The notes beneath the pieces are model-generated. The model had not been told where the DNA came from and ran no database searches. It saw only the letters and a program-made list of their open reading frames with translations. A stretch of 21,682 nucleotides of DNA from Anaeromyces robustus. Its lineage: Eukaryota; Neocallimastigomycota; Neocallimastigomycetes; Neocallimastigales; Neocallimastigaceae. A program made the position numbers and the translations under genes. Position 1 is the stretch's first letter; every line of letters starts with the position of its first letter. This document shows positions 9,501 through 19,712 of this stretch, piece after piece. The stretch lies in NCBI GenBank assembly GCA_002104895.1, contig MCFG01000627.1, positions 1 through 21,682 on the forward strand. The letters run 5' to 3'.

Positions 9501-10375
9501 TTAATTATTTTTTTTAATTATTTTTTGTGTTTAAAAATTAATTTTTTAAGGGATGAATAAACTTAAATAATTATAAAAAATTTTATGCAAATCAAATATA
9601 GTTTAACATTTATTATTTATTATTTATTATTCATTATTCATTATTATAAAGTTTATTATTGAAGGTTGTTAATATTTTTCAAAATTTTTTAATATTTTTT
9701 TAATATGTGAGAATTTTTTAAAAAACTGACAATAAATGAATTTTTTATTATTATCCATATTAGATAATAATAAAATTCTTTTTTTTTTTTTTTTTTTTTT
9801 ATTAAAAATATTGATTTAAATTTATATATTTTCATTAATCCTTTATCTTCCTCTATAAAAAAAAAAAAAACAATAAAAAGTAAATATTAAATAAAAATAT
9901 TGATATATATTAATTAATAAATATCATAAAAATAAAAAATAAACAATCTTTATTAAATATTTTAATTTACTATATTTTTTTTAGTTACTTAATTCTGAAT
10001 GAGTCATTAATCAATAAAATTAACTTTTTCTTCTTTTTTTATTGTTAAATTTGATTTTAAAATTTATTTGGGATAAGTAATATATTTAATAAAAAAGAAA
10101 GTTTAATAATTATTTTATTTTTTTAATATATAATAAATGAATTATATATATTGACAAAGTAATAATAAATAATAAATAATAAATAATAAATAATAATAAT
10201 AATAATAATCCAAAAAACAATTATAATATTAATTAATTATATAACAATGATTATAATGTAATGATAAGTGTCTTAAAATAGTAATAATAAATAATAGATA
10301 GTGAAAAGTAATAATATTTAAAAAATATTTAAATAATATATATATATATAAAGAAAAAATTACAATATTACAGAA
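6338..10375. other. AT-rich intergenic desert with homopolymer tracts
   Basis: About 4 kb holds no gene I can support. It contains a T run of 30 (6419-6448), an A-T block (A11 then T14, 6508-6532), an A run of 31 (6557-6587), an A run of 24 (7281-7304) just after the palindrome ATCGATCGAT (7269-7278), and T runs near 7763-7780 and 9779-9800. A GTCAT/ATGAC inverted repeat lies just before the first T run (near 6399-6414). AATA-type simple repeats occupy about 10160-10210. Short open frames exist only because of the homopolymers. Some A or T runs could be tails of dead retrotransposon inserts. Confidence 0.7.
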
Positions 10376-10379
10376 TGGA

Positions 10380-10719
10380 ATGAATTATTTAAATCAAAAA
10401 ATTCGTATAATAAGAACAGATCCCAAGCAAAAGAATAGAACCCTCTTACATTTTCTTTTCATGGGAGATCGGTTAAAGTGCTATAAAATTCTTAATTGTC
10501 AAGGCGCTGATATTAATTATCGGATAAAGGATAAATATTATTTATTGATAAAATTAAAAATCTAACAAAAAGAATCTCTAATACATTAATGGACTGCTCT
10601 TCATGTTTTCCATTTGGAAATAATGATAGGAAGGATATCTATGGTAGTCATAAGGAAGTTAAATATATTAAATTAAAATCATGCAATTATCAAGATCAAG
10701 ATGAATTGGAATATTGAAG
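10380..10719 (+). pseudogene. Ankyrin-repeat protein fragment, broken
   Basis: An ATG at 10380 opens a 61-codon frame ending in TAA at 10563-10565. Residues about 21-53 fit one ankyrin repeat, with TLLHFLFMGD in the helix positions and the diagnostic GADINY turn. After the stop, another frame reads TALHVFHLE near 10590-10615, the start of a second repeat. A different frame then stays open through NNDRKDIYGSHKEVKYIKL to a TGA near 10717-10719. Frame changes and stops therefore break an ankyrin protein that once continued. GC content rises locally compared with the flanks, as expected for former coding DNA. Ankyrin proteins bind other proteins; no specific role can be given. A short functional peptide is unlikely. 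Confidence 0.65.
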
Positions 10720-13650
10720 ATATAAAAAAAATTGATGAAATTTTATTCTTTTTACATTTATTATTTATATTTATTATTTAATTAATGTAATTTTTTTAAA
10801 GAAAAATCATGTTATCATATATATATAGAAAGGAATTATTTATACATTAGATTTTAATATATTTCATTTATATATATATATATATAAAACGCATTTAACT
10901 ATCATTAATAATATATAATATTATAAAATAAAGAAGCTTATTTATTTATTAGAATAAAAAAAAAATATAAACAAAATAAAATACAATTATTAATAATAAT
11001 AATAATTTTTTGAATTTTTTTTTATTTTTTATTTTTATTTTGTGTATTTTTCTATATTTTTTTTAATAATTTTTAGTATTTACAATAATAAAAAAATATA
11101 TTTTTTTATTCATATATTTTTATTTTGTATATTATAATATTATTTTAAATTTTTTGGTAAAGAAAAAAATTTTTAAAATGAATAATTACACGTGGAATTA
11201 ATAATACTATTAATAAGTTAATAAATATATATTTAAAAATAATAACTTAATAATGATATTTATATAATAAAAATGATAGTAATAGATAATAAATAATAAT
11301 AATAGTAAAATAATATTAGAAGCATTTTAAATATAATTATAATACGATATTGAAATAAACAATATTAATAGTAATTAACAACAATAATAATACATTTGAT
11401 ACTATAGTCATAATAAGAATAATTTAAAATTTTAAATTGACAATTACTAATAATATATTCTATTAATATTCTATTATTTCAACGGACACAAATTATTTGA
11501 TGGTATAAATCAATGAATCAAAATTTCTTTTTTATCATTACTGAATATATTTTATTGAAGGTTTTCCTCCATTAAATAACGTTTCAATTATTTCCAGTAT
11601 TTTTAATTTTTTCTTATTAAATATATATAAATTAATGAATATTCTTTTATATGTCATATTATAATTTATATATATATAGTATTTGTCAAATACTATATAT
11701 ATAAAAATAGTTTACACTAGTGTAATGGTTAATATTTGTTAAATATTTAGTATATTGTATATATAATATTTAATGTATATTATATGAATTATTAATAAAA
11801 GTAAATATATAAAAATTTTTATTGAAAAATTTTTATGAAATAAATCTATGAAAAATCTTTTTTTTTTATTATTTTATTTTATTTGTATTTGTTATATGCC
11901 TTTAAGAAAAAATAGAATATATTTTTATTAATAGTATAATCTACTAATAATAATAACAACAATAATAACAATAATATTTTATTCTTAGTTAATATAATAT
12001 AAAAAATTTAATTTAAAAGATTTTCGGATAATATAATTAATATTTTATGTACATCAGTATTTAAGTAAAAGTTAATATATTAATATATACTTTATAAATT
12101 ATAAATTTGTTATGAATTTTCTATATATAATTATTTATTTATGTATTGATTTCTGAATTGATTTCATTATTATTTCATTTGTTGATTTCTTTTTATTTCT
12201 TGGTTGGTTCAATTTTTTTAGATTTAATTTTATTATTAAAATTATATAGTTTACATTACTATTCTATTTTTATAATATTTTAACTTTTTTAATTACCATA
12301 TTTTTCCATAATGTATGAAAATATGAAAAATATAAAAAATGGAATAAACTTAAAAAATTAATTTTTCATATTTTATTGTTATTTTTTAAAGTTTATTTTT
12401 AATATAAAGATAATCAAGAAAAGGACAATTCAATATTTGGTAAAAGAAAAATAATCACATTTTTGTAATTTTTATAATAAATAAAGTTTATATACAATAA
12501 TTAGTTTTTTTTTTTTTTTTTATTTTTTTCAATTTGATTTTTTTAATAATTCATTAATTAAATATATATATTATTATTTGTATATATAATATTATATACT
12601 TTAATATTATAATTAATTAATTAATTAATTATTTATTTATTTTATTTTATTATTTATTTATTTATTTTATTTTATTTATTTAATTGTTTGTTTATTTATT
12701 TATTTATACTATTTATTAATTTGCATAATTCATTTTAGTTGTTATTTTATATTTTTATTTCTTTGTGTTACCTTGTTTAACAATTTAAATAATCCAATGA
12801 CAAAATAGTCATAATTAAAAAATTTCAATTAATAAACTTTTTTCATTAATAAAAAAAGAAATAATATTATTTAAAGTTTGGAAAAAAGTAAAGGATTAAT
12901 ATTTTCCAGATAATCATTTCCTTTTTTATTAGAATAATGTAAAATAATAATAAAAAGATCCCATTTCATTCGTAATTTTATTTATTAATTTTTTAATTAT
13001 AAATTTTAAATTTTACAATTTTTAATTTATTTATTATAAATATAATTTGATATACTTCAAGTATTAAAAATTTATTAATAATATAAATTAATTATTTTGT
13101 AATTTAATATATTGTAATATAATGGTAAGATTATATCATTTGAATTTATATAGTAGTACGATTTACACTCTTATTTATTATAAATGGATGACCATAAATC
13201 ATTTAATTAATTTTAATATTTTAATTAATTAAAAAGATATAAATAAAAAAAGCAAAAAAAAAAAAAAAAAAAAGAAAAACGGTTATGAATAAGATTTATA
13301 ATTTTAATATATAATTTAATATTTATATTATGTATATATGTAAAATTTTAATATATGGTAATATATAATTAATTCTAATATATATTAAATAGTTTAAGTT
13401 TAAATTATGTTAATCCTTTATTCATGTAATATTATTTTTTAAATACTATTATATGTATAAAGGATCAAATCTAAATTATTAATATTATTTTTAATAATAT
13501 ATTAAAATCTTTTTTTTTAATATACAATTTAAATATTTGAACATAAAATAAATTGATACTTTATATTACAATAATAATTAAATTATTAAATTTTATCATT
13601 TTAAGAAAGAAAAAAAAAAGGTTAATATTAAAAAAAATTTTTTTTTTTTT
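10720..13650. other. AT-rich intergenic desert
   Basis: About 2.9 kb has no open frame of note and no RNA gene that I can fold. It consists of A/T homopolymers and simple repeats: AAT repeats near 10990-11005 and 11940-11975, TTTA/TTTTA repeats at about 12620-12710, a T run near 12507-12522 and an A run near 13254-13273. Two strong palindromes near 11669-11724 are listed separately. Nothing else stands out. Confidence 0.7.
11669..11703. repeat. Perfect 16-bp inverted repeat with 3-base loop
   Basis: TATATATATAGTATTT (11669-11684) is followed by the loop GTC and its exact reverse complement (11688-11703). Ten bases later comes a separate perfect 12-bp palindrome, TACACTAGTGTA (11713-11724). 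The core GTATTT/AAATAC is not simple TA alternation, so chance is less likely than for the TA runs elsewhere. It could be a cruciform-forming site, the remains of a tiny inverted-repeat element, or chance in AT-rich DNA. Confidence 0.6.
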
Positions 13651-14161
13651 ATAAAACAATGTTTGTGTATCAATAATATATTGTATATAAAGGACATTAT
13701 ATATTATTTTATATTATATCATATTAATTAATTATTATATCATATTATATTATATATATATTATAAATAAATATAAGGATAGTTATAATAAATGATATAT
13801 ATATAAAAAAAAAAGTATAAATATACTCAAAATTTCCCATTTTATTATGACTTCAAAAAAAATTATATATTAATTTTTTTTTTTTATTTTTATTTATAAA
13901 ATAAAATTATTGTATTAAAAAAATAAATTTTTTTAATATTAAATACTTTTATTAGATAAAAAAAAATAAAGTGTTATTTATAAACATCAATAATTGATTT
14001 ATTGAATAGAGATCAAAAAAAAAATATATAATAAAATTCTTGAAGAATTTTTAAAAAAAAAATAAAAAAAAAATAAAAAAAAAATAATAGAAAATAAAAT
14101 ATTAAAAAAAAAATAAAATATTAAAAAAATAGAATTATTTATTTAAATTAAAAAATTAAAA
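13651..14161 (+). promoter_or_regulatory. Probable promoter and 5' leader of the GH43 gene
   Basis: The 510 bp before the start codon contain TATA-like boxes TATATAAAGG (13684-13693) and GTATAAATATAC (13815-13826). A run of three exact A10T units of 11 bp each lies at 14053-14085, and two 17-bp direct repeats with ATAAAATATTAAA lie at 14094-14110 and 14113-14129. Poly(dA:dT) tracts just upstream of fungal genes commonly exclude nucleosomes, so these may keep the promoter open. The context AAAAATG, with A at -3, suits efficient initiation. Which TATA box is used is not known. All of this DNA is AT-rich, so the individual calls are weak. Confidence 0.35.
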
Positions 14162-16291
14162 ATGAAAACAATTTTATTTACTTTATTTGTAGCTATATTC
14201 AGTGCTTTTGTAGTTGCTGATGATGCTAGTGCCTTCAATGGTGTTAGAACTGCTAGAAATTACAAAGATATCAAAAATCATAATCCAATCAATGTATTAA
14301 AGTACAGTGCTGATCCAGGTGTTATGGTTTATGATGGTAGAGTTTATGTTTACGCTACTAATGATGGTATTGGTGAAAATATTGGAAATAACCCAAGAGA
14401 TAACGATTACAGTCACATTAACACTATTAATGTTATGTCATCTAGTGATATGGTAAACTGGGTTGATCATGGTACAATTCCAGCTGCTGGTAACAGTGGT
14501 GCTGCTAAGTGGGCTGGTAATTCATGGGCTCCATGTGCTGCTCACAAAAAGATTAATGGTAAGGAAAAGTTCTTCCTTTACTTTGCTAATAGTGGTAATG
14601 GTATTGGTGTTTTAACTAGTGACTCTCCAACTGGTCCTTTCGTTGATCCAATTGGTGGACCACTTGTTTCTCGTAGTACTCTAAACTGTAACAGTATTGT
14701 TTGGTTATTTGATCCAGCTGTTATGGTTGATGATGATGGTACTGGTTATCTTTACTTCGGTGGTGGTGTTCCAGAAAATGCTAAGTCTAACCCAAAAACT
14801 GTTCGTGCAGTTAAATTAGGTAATGATATGATTAGTCTTGCTGGTACTCCACAAACTATTGATGCTCCATGGGTCTTCGAAGATTCTGGTATTAACAAGG
14901 CTGGAAACACTTACTTCTATTCTTACTGTACTAACTGGGATAATGGACCATACGGTAATGCTAAGATTGCTTACATGACTAGTAGCAGTCCATTAGGTCC
15001 ATTCCAATACCAAGGTACTGTTCTTAACAACCCAGGAGATTTCTTTGGAACTGTTGGTAACAATCACCACACCATTATTAACTTCAAGAACAAATGGTAT
15101 ATCTTCTATCACGCTGAATGGCTTAACAAACAAGTCTTCGGTAGTCAAAAGGGTTTCCGTACTTCACACGTTGATGAATTACCATTCAGTAACGGTAAAT
15201 TCGGTAATGCTAAGGGTTCTCTTACTGGTGTTTCTCAATTAGAAAATGTTGATGCCTTTAAAACTTACTATGCCTCTATGATGGCTTGGGAAGGTGGTGT
15301 CTCTATTAACGGTTTAGGTCACACTACTGTTACTTATAATAAGGGTGACTGGACTGGTGTTTCAAATGTTGATTTCGGTAATGGCGCTTACGGTATTAAG
15401 GTCTCAGCTGCCTCTAGAAATGGTGCTGTTATTAAGATTGCTGCTGGTAGTGAAACTGGTAATGCTCTTGGTTACATTAACATTCCAGCCACTGGTGGTA
15501 CAAACTCTTTCAAAACCGTTACTGCTTCTCTTAGCAAGATTACTGGTGTTAAGAACATTTTCTTCATTGCATCCGGTGATGTTGTTCTTGATACATGGCA
15601 ATTCACTGATGAAAATGGTAGTGGTAGCACTGAACCAATTAACGATGAACCAGTTAACAATGATCCAGTTGTTGAAGAACCAGTTCAAGTTGATACCGTT
15701 GATGAAGGTTGGTACTTCATAAAGAACCCATCTACTGGTAAGTATCTTACTGCTTCTGGTAACTCAGTTCCATTCAATGTAATTATTAGTACCGGATACC
15801 AAGAAGACAATCAAAAGTGGAAGGTTACTAACGCTGGTAATGGTTACATTACTTTAACTAGTGGTCTTGGTGACTATATGTTAGATGTTGCCAATGGTTC
15901 TGCTAATAATGATGCTAACATTCAAGTTTATAGTGCCTATGGAGGAGATGCTCAACAATTCAAACTTGTTGAATACGGTAGTGGTGAATTTGCTATTGTT
16001 ACTAAGTCTAGTAACGATGGTAAGGCTGTTGATATTGCCAACAACGGTTACACTGATGGTACTAATGTTTTACAATGGACTAACAGTGGTAAGAGCAACC
16101 AAATTTGGGTATTCGAAAAGATTGGTGGTGGCAGCAACAATGGTGGTAACAATGAAGCCGCTAAATGTTGGTCTGAACCATTAGGTTACCCATGTTGTTC
16201 CGAATGTGGTTATTCTTACTACAGTGACTCCGATGGTGAATGGGGTGTTGAAAACGACGACTGGTGTGGTCTTTTACCAAGTTGTTTCTAA
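14162..16291 (+). CDS. Secreted GH43 arabinoxylan arabinofuranosidase with CBM6, CBM13 and dockerin
   Basis: The 709-residue enzyme probably removes L-arabinose from arabinoxylan. Residues 1-19 or so form a signal peptide. Residues about 40-360 are a five-bladed GH43 catalytic domain. The likely base is Asp51 (SADPGV), the likely pKa-tuning residue Asp184 (WLFDPAV) and the likely acid Glu240 (VFEDSGI), with a conserved NNHH at 300-303. The motif series, including SWAP.AHKKINGK and GGPLV, closely resembles the layout of Bacillus subtilis XynD (AXH-m2,3), as I recall that protein. Residues about 365-482 match CBM6, which also follows GH43 in XynD. An acidic Pro/Glu/Asn linker (485-512) leads to a CBM13 ricin-type beta-trefoil (516-653) with three QxW-like motifs (QKW, QQF, QIW). 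A Gly/Asn linker then leads to one 41-residue fungal dockerin (669-709) with six Cys, which would attach the enzyme to a cellulosome. No intron is seen. The bacterial-type catalytic core and fungal-type dockerin suggest gene transfer followed by domain fusion. Confidence 0.93.
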   Translation: MKTILFTLFVAIFSAFVVADDASAFNGVRTARNYKDIKNHNPINVLKYSADPGVMVYDGRVYVYATNDGIGENIGNNPRDNDYSHINTINVMSSSDMVNWVDHGTIPAAGNSGAAKWAGNSWAPCAAHKKINGKEKFFLYFANSGNGIGVLTSDSPTGPFVDPIGGPLVSRSTLNCNSIVWLFDPAVMVDDDGTGYLYFGGGVPENAKSNPKTVRAVKLGNDMISLAGTPQTIDAPWVFEDSGINKAGNTYFYSYCTNWDNGPYGNAKIAYMTSSSPLGPFQYQGTVLNNPGDFFGTVGNNHHTIINFKNKWYIFYHAEWLNKQVFGSQKGFRTSHVDELPFSNGKFGNAKGSLTGVSQLENVDAFKTYYASMMAWEGGVSINGLGHTTVTYNKGDWTGVSNVDFGNGAYGIKVSAASRNGAVIKIAAGSETGNALGYINIPATGGTNSFKTVTASLSKITGVKNIFFIASGDVVLDTWQFTDENGSGSTEPINDEPVNNDPVVEEPVQVDTVDEGWYFIKNPSTGKYLTASGNSVPFNVIISTGYQEDNQKWKVTNAGNGYITLTSGLGDYMLDVANGSANNDANIQVYSAYGGDAQQFKLVEYGSGEFAIVTKSSNDGKAVDIANNGYTDGTNVLQWTNSGKSNQIWVFEKIGGGSNNGGNNEAAKCWSEPLGYPCCSECGYSYYSDSDGEWGVENDDWCGLLPSCF

Positions 16292-16330
16292 ATAAAATAA
16301 CCCAATAAAAATAAAATAAATTAATAAATT
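16292..16330 (+). terminator. Candidate polyadenylation signals of the GH43 gene
   Basis: AATAAA words occur immediately after the stop codon, starting within the first ten bases, again at about 16304 and near 16310-16320. They are followed by T-rich DNA from about 16328. This is the expected arrangement for cleavage and polyadenylation, but such words are common by chance here. Confidence 0.4.
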
Positions 16331-17008
16331 TTTTCATTTTTTTTTTTTTTTTAAAAAAAATTTTAATTTTTTTTTTTATATTTTATTTTTTATTTAAAAA
16401 TAAATAAAAATAAAAAAAATATAAAAAGAATTAATATATAAAAATTTTTTAAAAAAAAAATAGAATTAAAAAAAAAAAAAAAAAAAAGAAAGGAATTTAT
16501 TTAAAAAATATATATATAAAATAAAAAAAAAATGAATGCTTTATAAAAAATAATACATGTACAAGACATGTAAAACATAAAGCAAAAATATATATAGATA
16601 TTTCATCGTTTAAACGTAATATTATATATATATATAAATAATGTAAAAAAAAAAAAAATTAAAAACAAAAACGAAAAGCATTAAAACGAAAAAACAATAT
16701 CAATTTTTTTACTAAAAAAAAAAACAAAAAAACAAAAAATCGAAAACAAAACAAAAAAAAATAAAAATAAAAATAAAAATAAAATAATAAAAAAATAATA
16801 AATAATTGGAAAAAATTTTTTTTTTTTTTTTTTTTTTATTATGAAAGTGTTTAAATATTAATTTTTATTATATTATTATAAAAGAAATATATGTTTGTCT
16901 ATAAATTATTGATTATTTTATAATAATAATAATAATAATTATAATTAAATTATGATTATTTATGAAAAAAAAAATTAAAAAAAAAAAGTTAATCTATATT
17001 TGTCTTTT
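16331..17008. other. AT-rich 3' flank of the GH43 gene
   Basis: No gene is seen. The first part alternates long T and A runs. A nested inverted repeat at 16537-16584 and a CGTTTAAACG palindrome (16607-16616) are described separately. After these comes an A-rich stretch with scattered ACGAAAA and AACAAAA words up to about 16770, then A/T repeats including a T run at 16816-16837 and an AAT repeat near 16921-16940. The end contains TTGTCTTTT (17000-17008), the left target duplication of the LINE fragment that follows. Confidence 0.65.
16537..16584. repeat. Two-tier inverted repeat
   Basis: The outer arms TGCTTTAT (16537-16544) and ATAAAGCA (16577-16584) are exact complements. Inside them lie the inner arms TACATGT (16554-16560) and ACATGTA (16566-16572) with the 5-base loop ACAAG. 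It sits about 250 bp past the GH43 stop codon. It could form an RNA hairpin if the gene's transcripts extend that far, or be a relic of a small inverted-repeat element. No function is established. Confidence 0.55.
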
Positions 17009-17325
17009 AATCATTCCAGGCGGCTTCAAGGAGGACAACGTAGAAAATATAATGCATATAATTTATTCCTACATGGATTCGAATGATAAAAGTTTAACTT
17101 TTTTTTCCTTTTTGTTTATATAATATTTTTAATATGTTTATTAAACTGTAATATATTTTATTATTTTCTTTTTACCTTAAAAAGAAAAAAAGAAATTTAT
17201 TTATTTTTTTTACTTTTCATGATTTGTATTTTCTTTACTTTAATATAATTTATATTTTACATGCATGTTTAATTTTTAAGTTAATTATTTTAAATAAAAA
17301 TTAATCCTAGTCTTAAAAAAAAAAA
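17009..17325 (+). mobile_element. LINE family A, 5'-truncated copy with target duplications
   Basis: From CCAGGCGGCTTCAAGG (about 17015) to AATCCTAGTCT (about 17303-17313) this matches the end of LINE A at 1420-1700. It covers the last codons of the reverse transcriptase, the 3' UTR and an 11-base A tail (17315-17325). Direct repeats of TTGTCTTTT lie immediately outside at 17000-17008 and 17328-17336, fitting a 9-bp target-site duplication. Compared with LINE A, about 27 bp around the former stop codon are missing (GGATTCGAATGATAAAAG against a longer stretch). The short A tail and the UTR divergence make it older than the copy at position 1. It is a classic dead-on-arrival insert and codes for nothing. 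Confidence 0.88.
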
Positions 17326-17889
17326 GATTGTCTTTTCTTCTCTTCAATTAAATAGAATTCATTATATTTCATCAATAATTTATTTATTACTTTTGCAGAC
17401 AAAATAAAGAAATATTATTTATTTAATACTTACACTTTTATCTTATTTCTTACTTGGTAGAAAACTTAAAAAAATAATCGTGAAATTTTCGCTAATAAGG
17501 AGTGGGCTATACTATTCAAGTATATAAAAAAAAAATTATTAAATTGGTTTGATGTAGGCAATTATTCGGATTAAGATGTGACTTAATAATTATCATTATT
17601 AATTAATAAAAATTTATATAATTATATCATCACACAAATTTTTAAATACTTAATCATCAAACACTTTGTTAAAAGTAAAATTTTATTGAATTTTTTTTAT
17701 TAATATTTAATTAATAAAAAATTTATTAAAATGAATAATAAAAATAATTATTAATCACAATAATAAATAATAATTATTAATATTTAATATAAATAGAAAT
17801 TGAATTTTCAATTTCTTATAATTTTTGTAAGATTATTAACTTGATAATTTGATAATTCGATAGCTTAATAATTTTTTAATTTAATAATT
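17326..17889. other. AT-rich intergenic DNA without a gene
   Basis: After the LINE fragment's right target duplication the sequence is AT-rich. It includes a moderately GC-containing patch near 17480-17580 (CGTGAAATTTTCGC, AAGGAGTGGGCTATACTATT, GTAGGCAATTATTCGG) that may be a worn remnant of some element. I could not fold an RNA gene or find a frame in it. Confidence 0.5.
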
Positions 17890-18490
17890 ATTAAGATATA
17901 TTAATAAAATACTATAAAATATTGATAAAATAATTGTTATAAAATTTTATTGAAAATATTATTTTGTATATAAAGTTTATTATTAAATATTAATGATTTT
18001 ATTTAAAGTACTAATAGTATTTATTTAAAACATTAATAAAGATATTGAATTTATTATAAAATATTAATAAAATATTGATAATATAAAAATATTAATAACT
18101 TTATTATTTAGTAAAGATATTAATGAATTTATTATATTTTAAGATACTTATAAACATTGTAAAGAAGTTTCATTTAATATTAATCTGTAAAGAATAAAAA
18201 AAATTTTTGTTCATAAAATATTTTTATTGTGGGTTAAAGATAAAAATTTAAAAAATTAATTTACTCTCGTAACCCTTAATAATATTTTAACTAAAAATTA
18301 CTTAAAAATTAAATAATAAATGTTAACAAAAATTAATATTTTGAAATTTTATTTAATTGAAATTTCATCGTTATATATAAAGTGACTTTTAAATTCATTT
18401 ATTTTCTCAATATTCAAAATTGTGGATTAGAAAATAATGAATATTTAGGGGAACATTGTACTATTGCTGATGCAGGAAACATGTATATTT
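17890..18490 (+). repeat. Dispersed repeat R1/R3, copy c (partial)
   Basis: From about 17890 the quasi-repeat tract (TATTAATAAAATA, TTATAAAGTTTATTA words) matches 19250 onward and 4600 onward. The block ATTATATTTTAAGATACTTATAAACATTGTAAAGAAGTTTCATTTAAT near 18133-18180 matches 4878-4924 closely. After it comes about 200 bp resembling the right end of R2 in copy a (TAAATTC...TTCTCAATATTC before GTGGATTAG), then R3 at about 18421-18448 and GGGGAACATTGTACTATTGCTGATG. It therefore appears to carry an internally shortened R2. It is non-coding. Confidence 0.5.
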
Positions 18491-18843
18491 ATAAACAATA
18501 AATATAATTAACTTATACTAAATAATTATTACTAATGAATCAATAAAATTAAAATAAAATAATCTTTCGTTTTAACTATTCTTTTATTTATTATTCTTAT
18601 TTTTAAATACAAAATTATTGATCGTTTTATAAAAGAAAGAAAAATTATCCTCCTTTTATAATACATGAATTTTATTATTATAGTCTTTCGACTATTATTA
18701 TTATTATTATTATTTATTTAATTAATCTAATTATTATTATTTATTTTATAATATAATTCTCTATTCTAAACATTATTTTCTAAGATTTATTTTAATGTTA
18801 ATTATTATTGTTATTATTATTTATTAATATTTTCTATTCTAAT
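18491..18843. other. AT-rich spacer between R1 copies
   Basis: About 350 bp of A/T-rich DNA has ATT repeats near 18696-18716 and no gene. Nothing in it matches the other repeats clearly. Confidence 0.6.
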
Positions 18844-19712
18844 TATTAAATATTTTATTAATCTATTTAGTGTTTTAAATAAAAATTAAAAATAAATATT
18901 ATACTTTTATACAGAAATACATTTAACTTCTGTATTATACATTTTATAAATAATTCATTTATTTTATAATTAATTTTTATTATTATTTTTATTTTATTTT
19001 ATTTTAATATTATACAGAATATTTATTTTCTGTATTTGTCCAGGGTTTTTAAGTTGGAGGGAAAGGATAAGGGAAAAAGGGAAAGAGTGGATAGTATTAT
19101 TTAATTATAATTATTTATATATTTATTATTATAAATATTTATTATTATAATTATATTGAAGTATTAAATTTATTAAAGGTTAGAATTAGAAATATTAATA
19201 ATTATTGTTATAAGAATATAAATAAAATGTATTAATAAAGTGTTATAAAATATTTGATGTTGATAAAATAATTATTATAAGATATTAATAAAATATTATT
19301 TAAAATATTATTTATTATATATAAAGTTTATTATAAAATATTAATAAGATTTATTTAAAATATTAATAAAGATATAGAATTTATTATAAGATATTAATAG
19401 GATTTATTTAATATAAAATATTAATAATATTTATTTATTACAAGAATATTGATAAAATTTATTATAAGAATATTAATTATAAAGTATTAATAAAATTTAT
19501 TTGATATTAATAAAATATTTATAATTTATTATAAGATATTAATAAAATATTGATAATATAAAAATAATTTTTAATATAAATAAAATTATTATGTTTTAAG
19601 ATATTAATAATATTATAAAGAAGTTTTATTAAATGTTAGTTTATATGGGATAAAAGGTTTAAAAATATGGGTTTAGAAATAATGTGTATATAAGGGAATA
19701 TTGTATCATTGC
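18844..19712 (+). repeat. Dispersed repeat R1/R3, copy b
   Basis: This copy aligns with 3914-4952 from ATTAAATATTTTATTA onward. It keeps two short inverted repeats, ACAGAAATACATTTAACTTCTGT and ACAGAATATTTATTTTCTGT, each with six-base arms. A GGGAAAGGATAAGGGAAAAAGGG-like purine block (19060-19090) is clearer here than in copy a. The long quasi-repeat tract follows, and then GGGATAAAAGGTTTAAAAATATGGGTTTAG, where R1 and R3 join directly without R2. It ends at the LTR element. It may represent the empty site for the R2 insertion. Confidence 0.6.

Noticed and set aside
15045-16184. Several overlapping frames of 60-125 codons on both strands
   Set aside because: They are shadows of the GH43 gene in other frames; the main frame carries all recognisable domains.
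16138-16291. Ricin-type domain and cysteine-rich C terminus considered as a toxin module
   Set aside because: The beta-trefoil is a CBM13 sugar-binding module on a glycoside hydrolase, and the cysteine-rich end is a dockerin; no toxin catalytic domain is present.
17480-17580. Slightly GC-richer patch considered as an RNA gene or SINE
   Set aside because: No tRNA-like fold, B box, tail or second copy was found.
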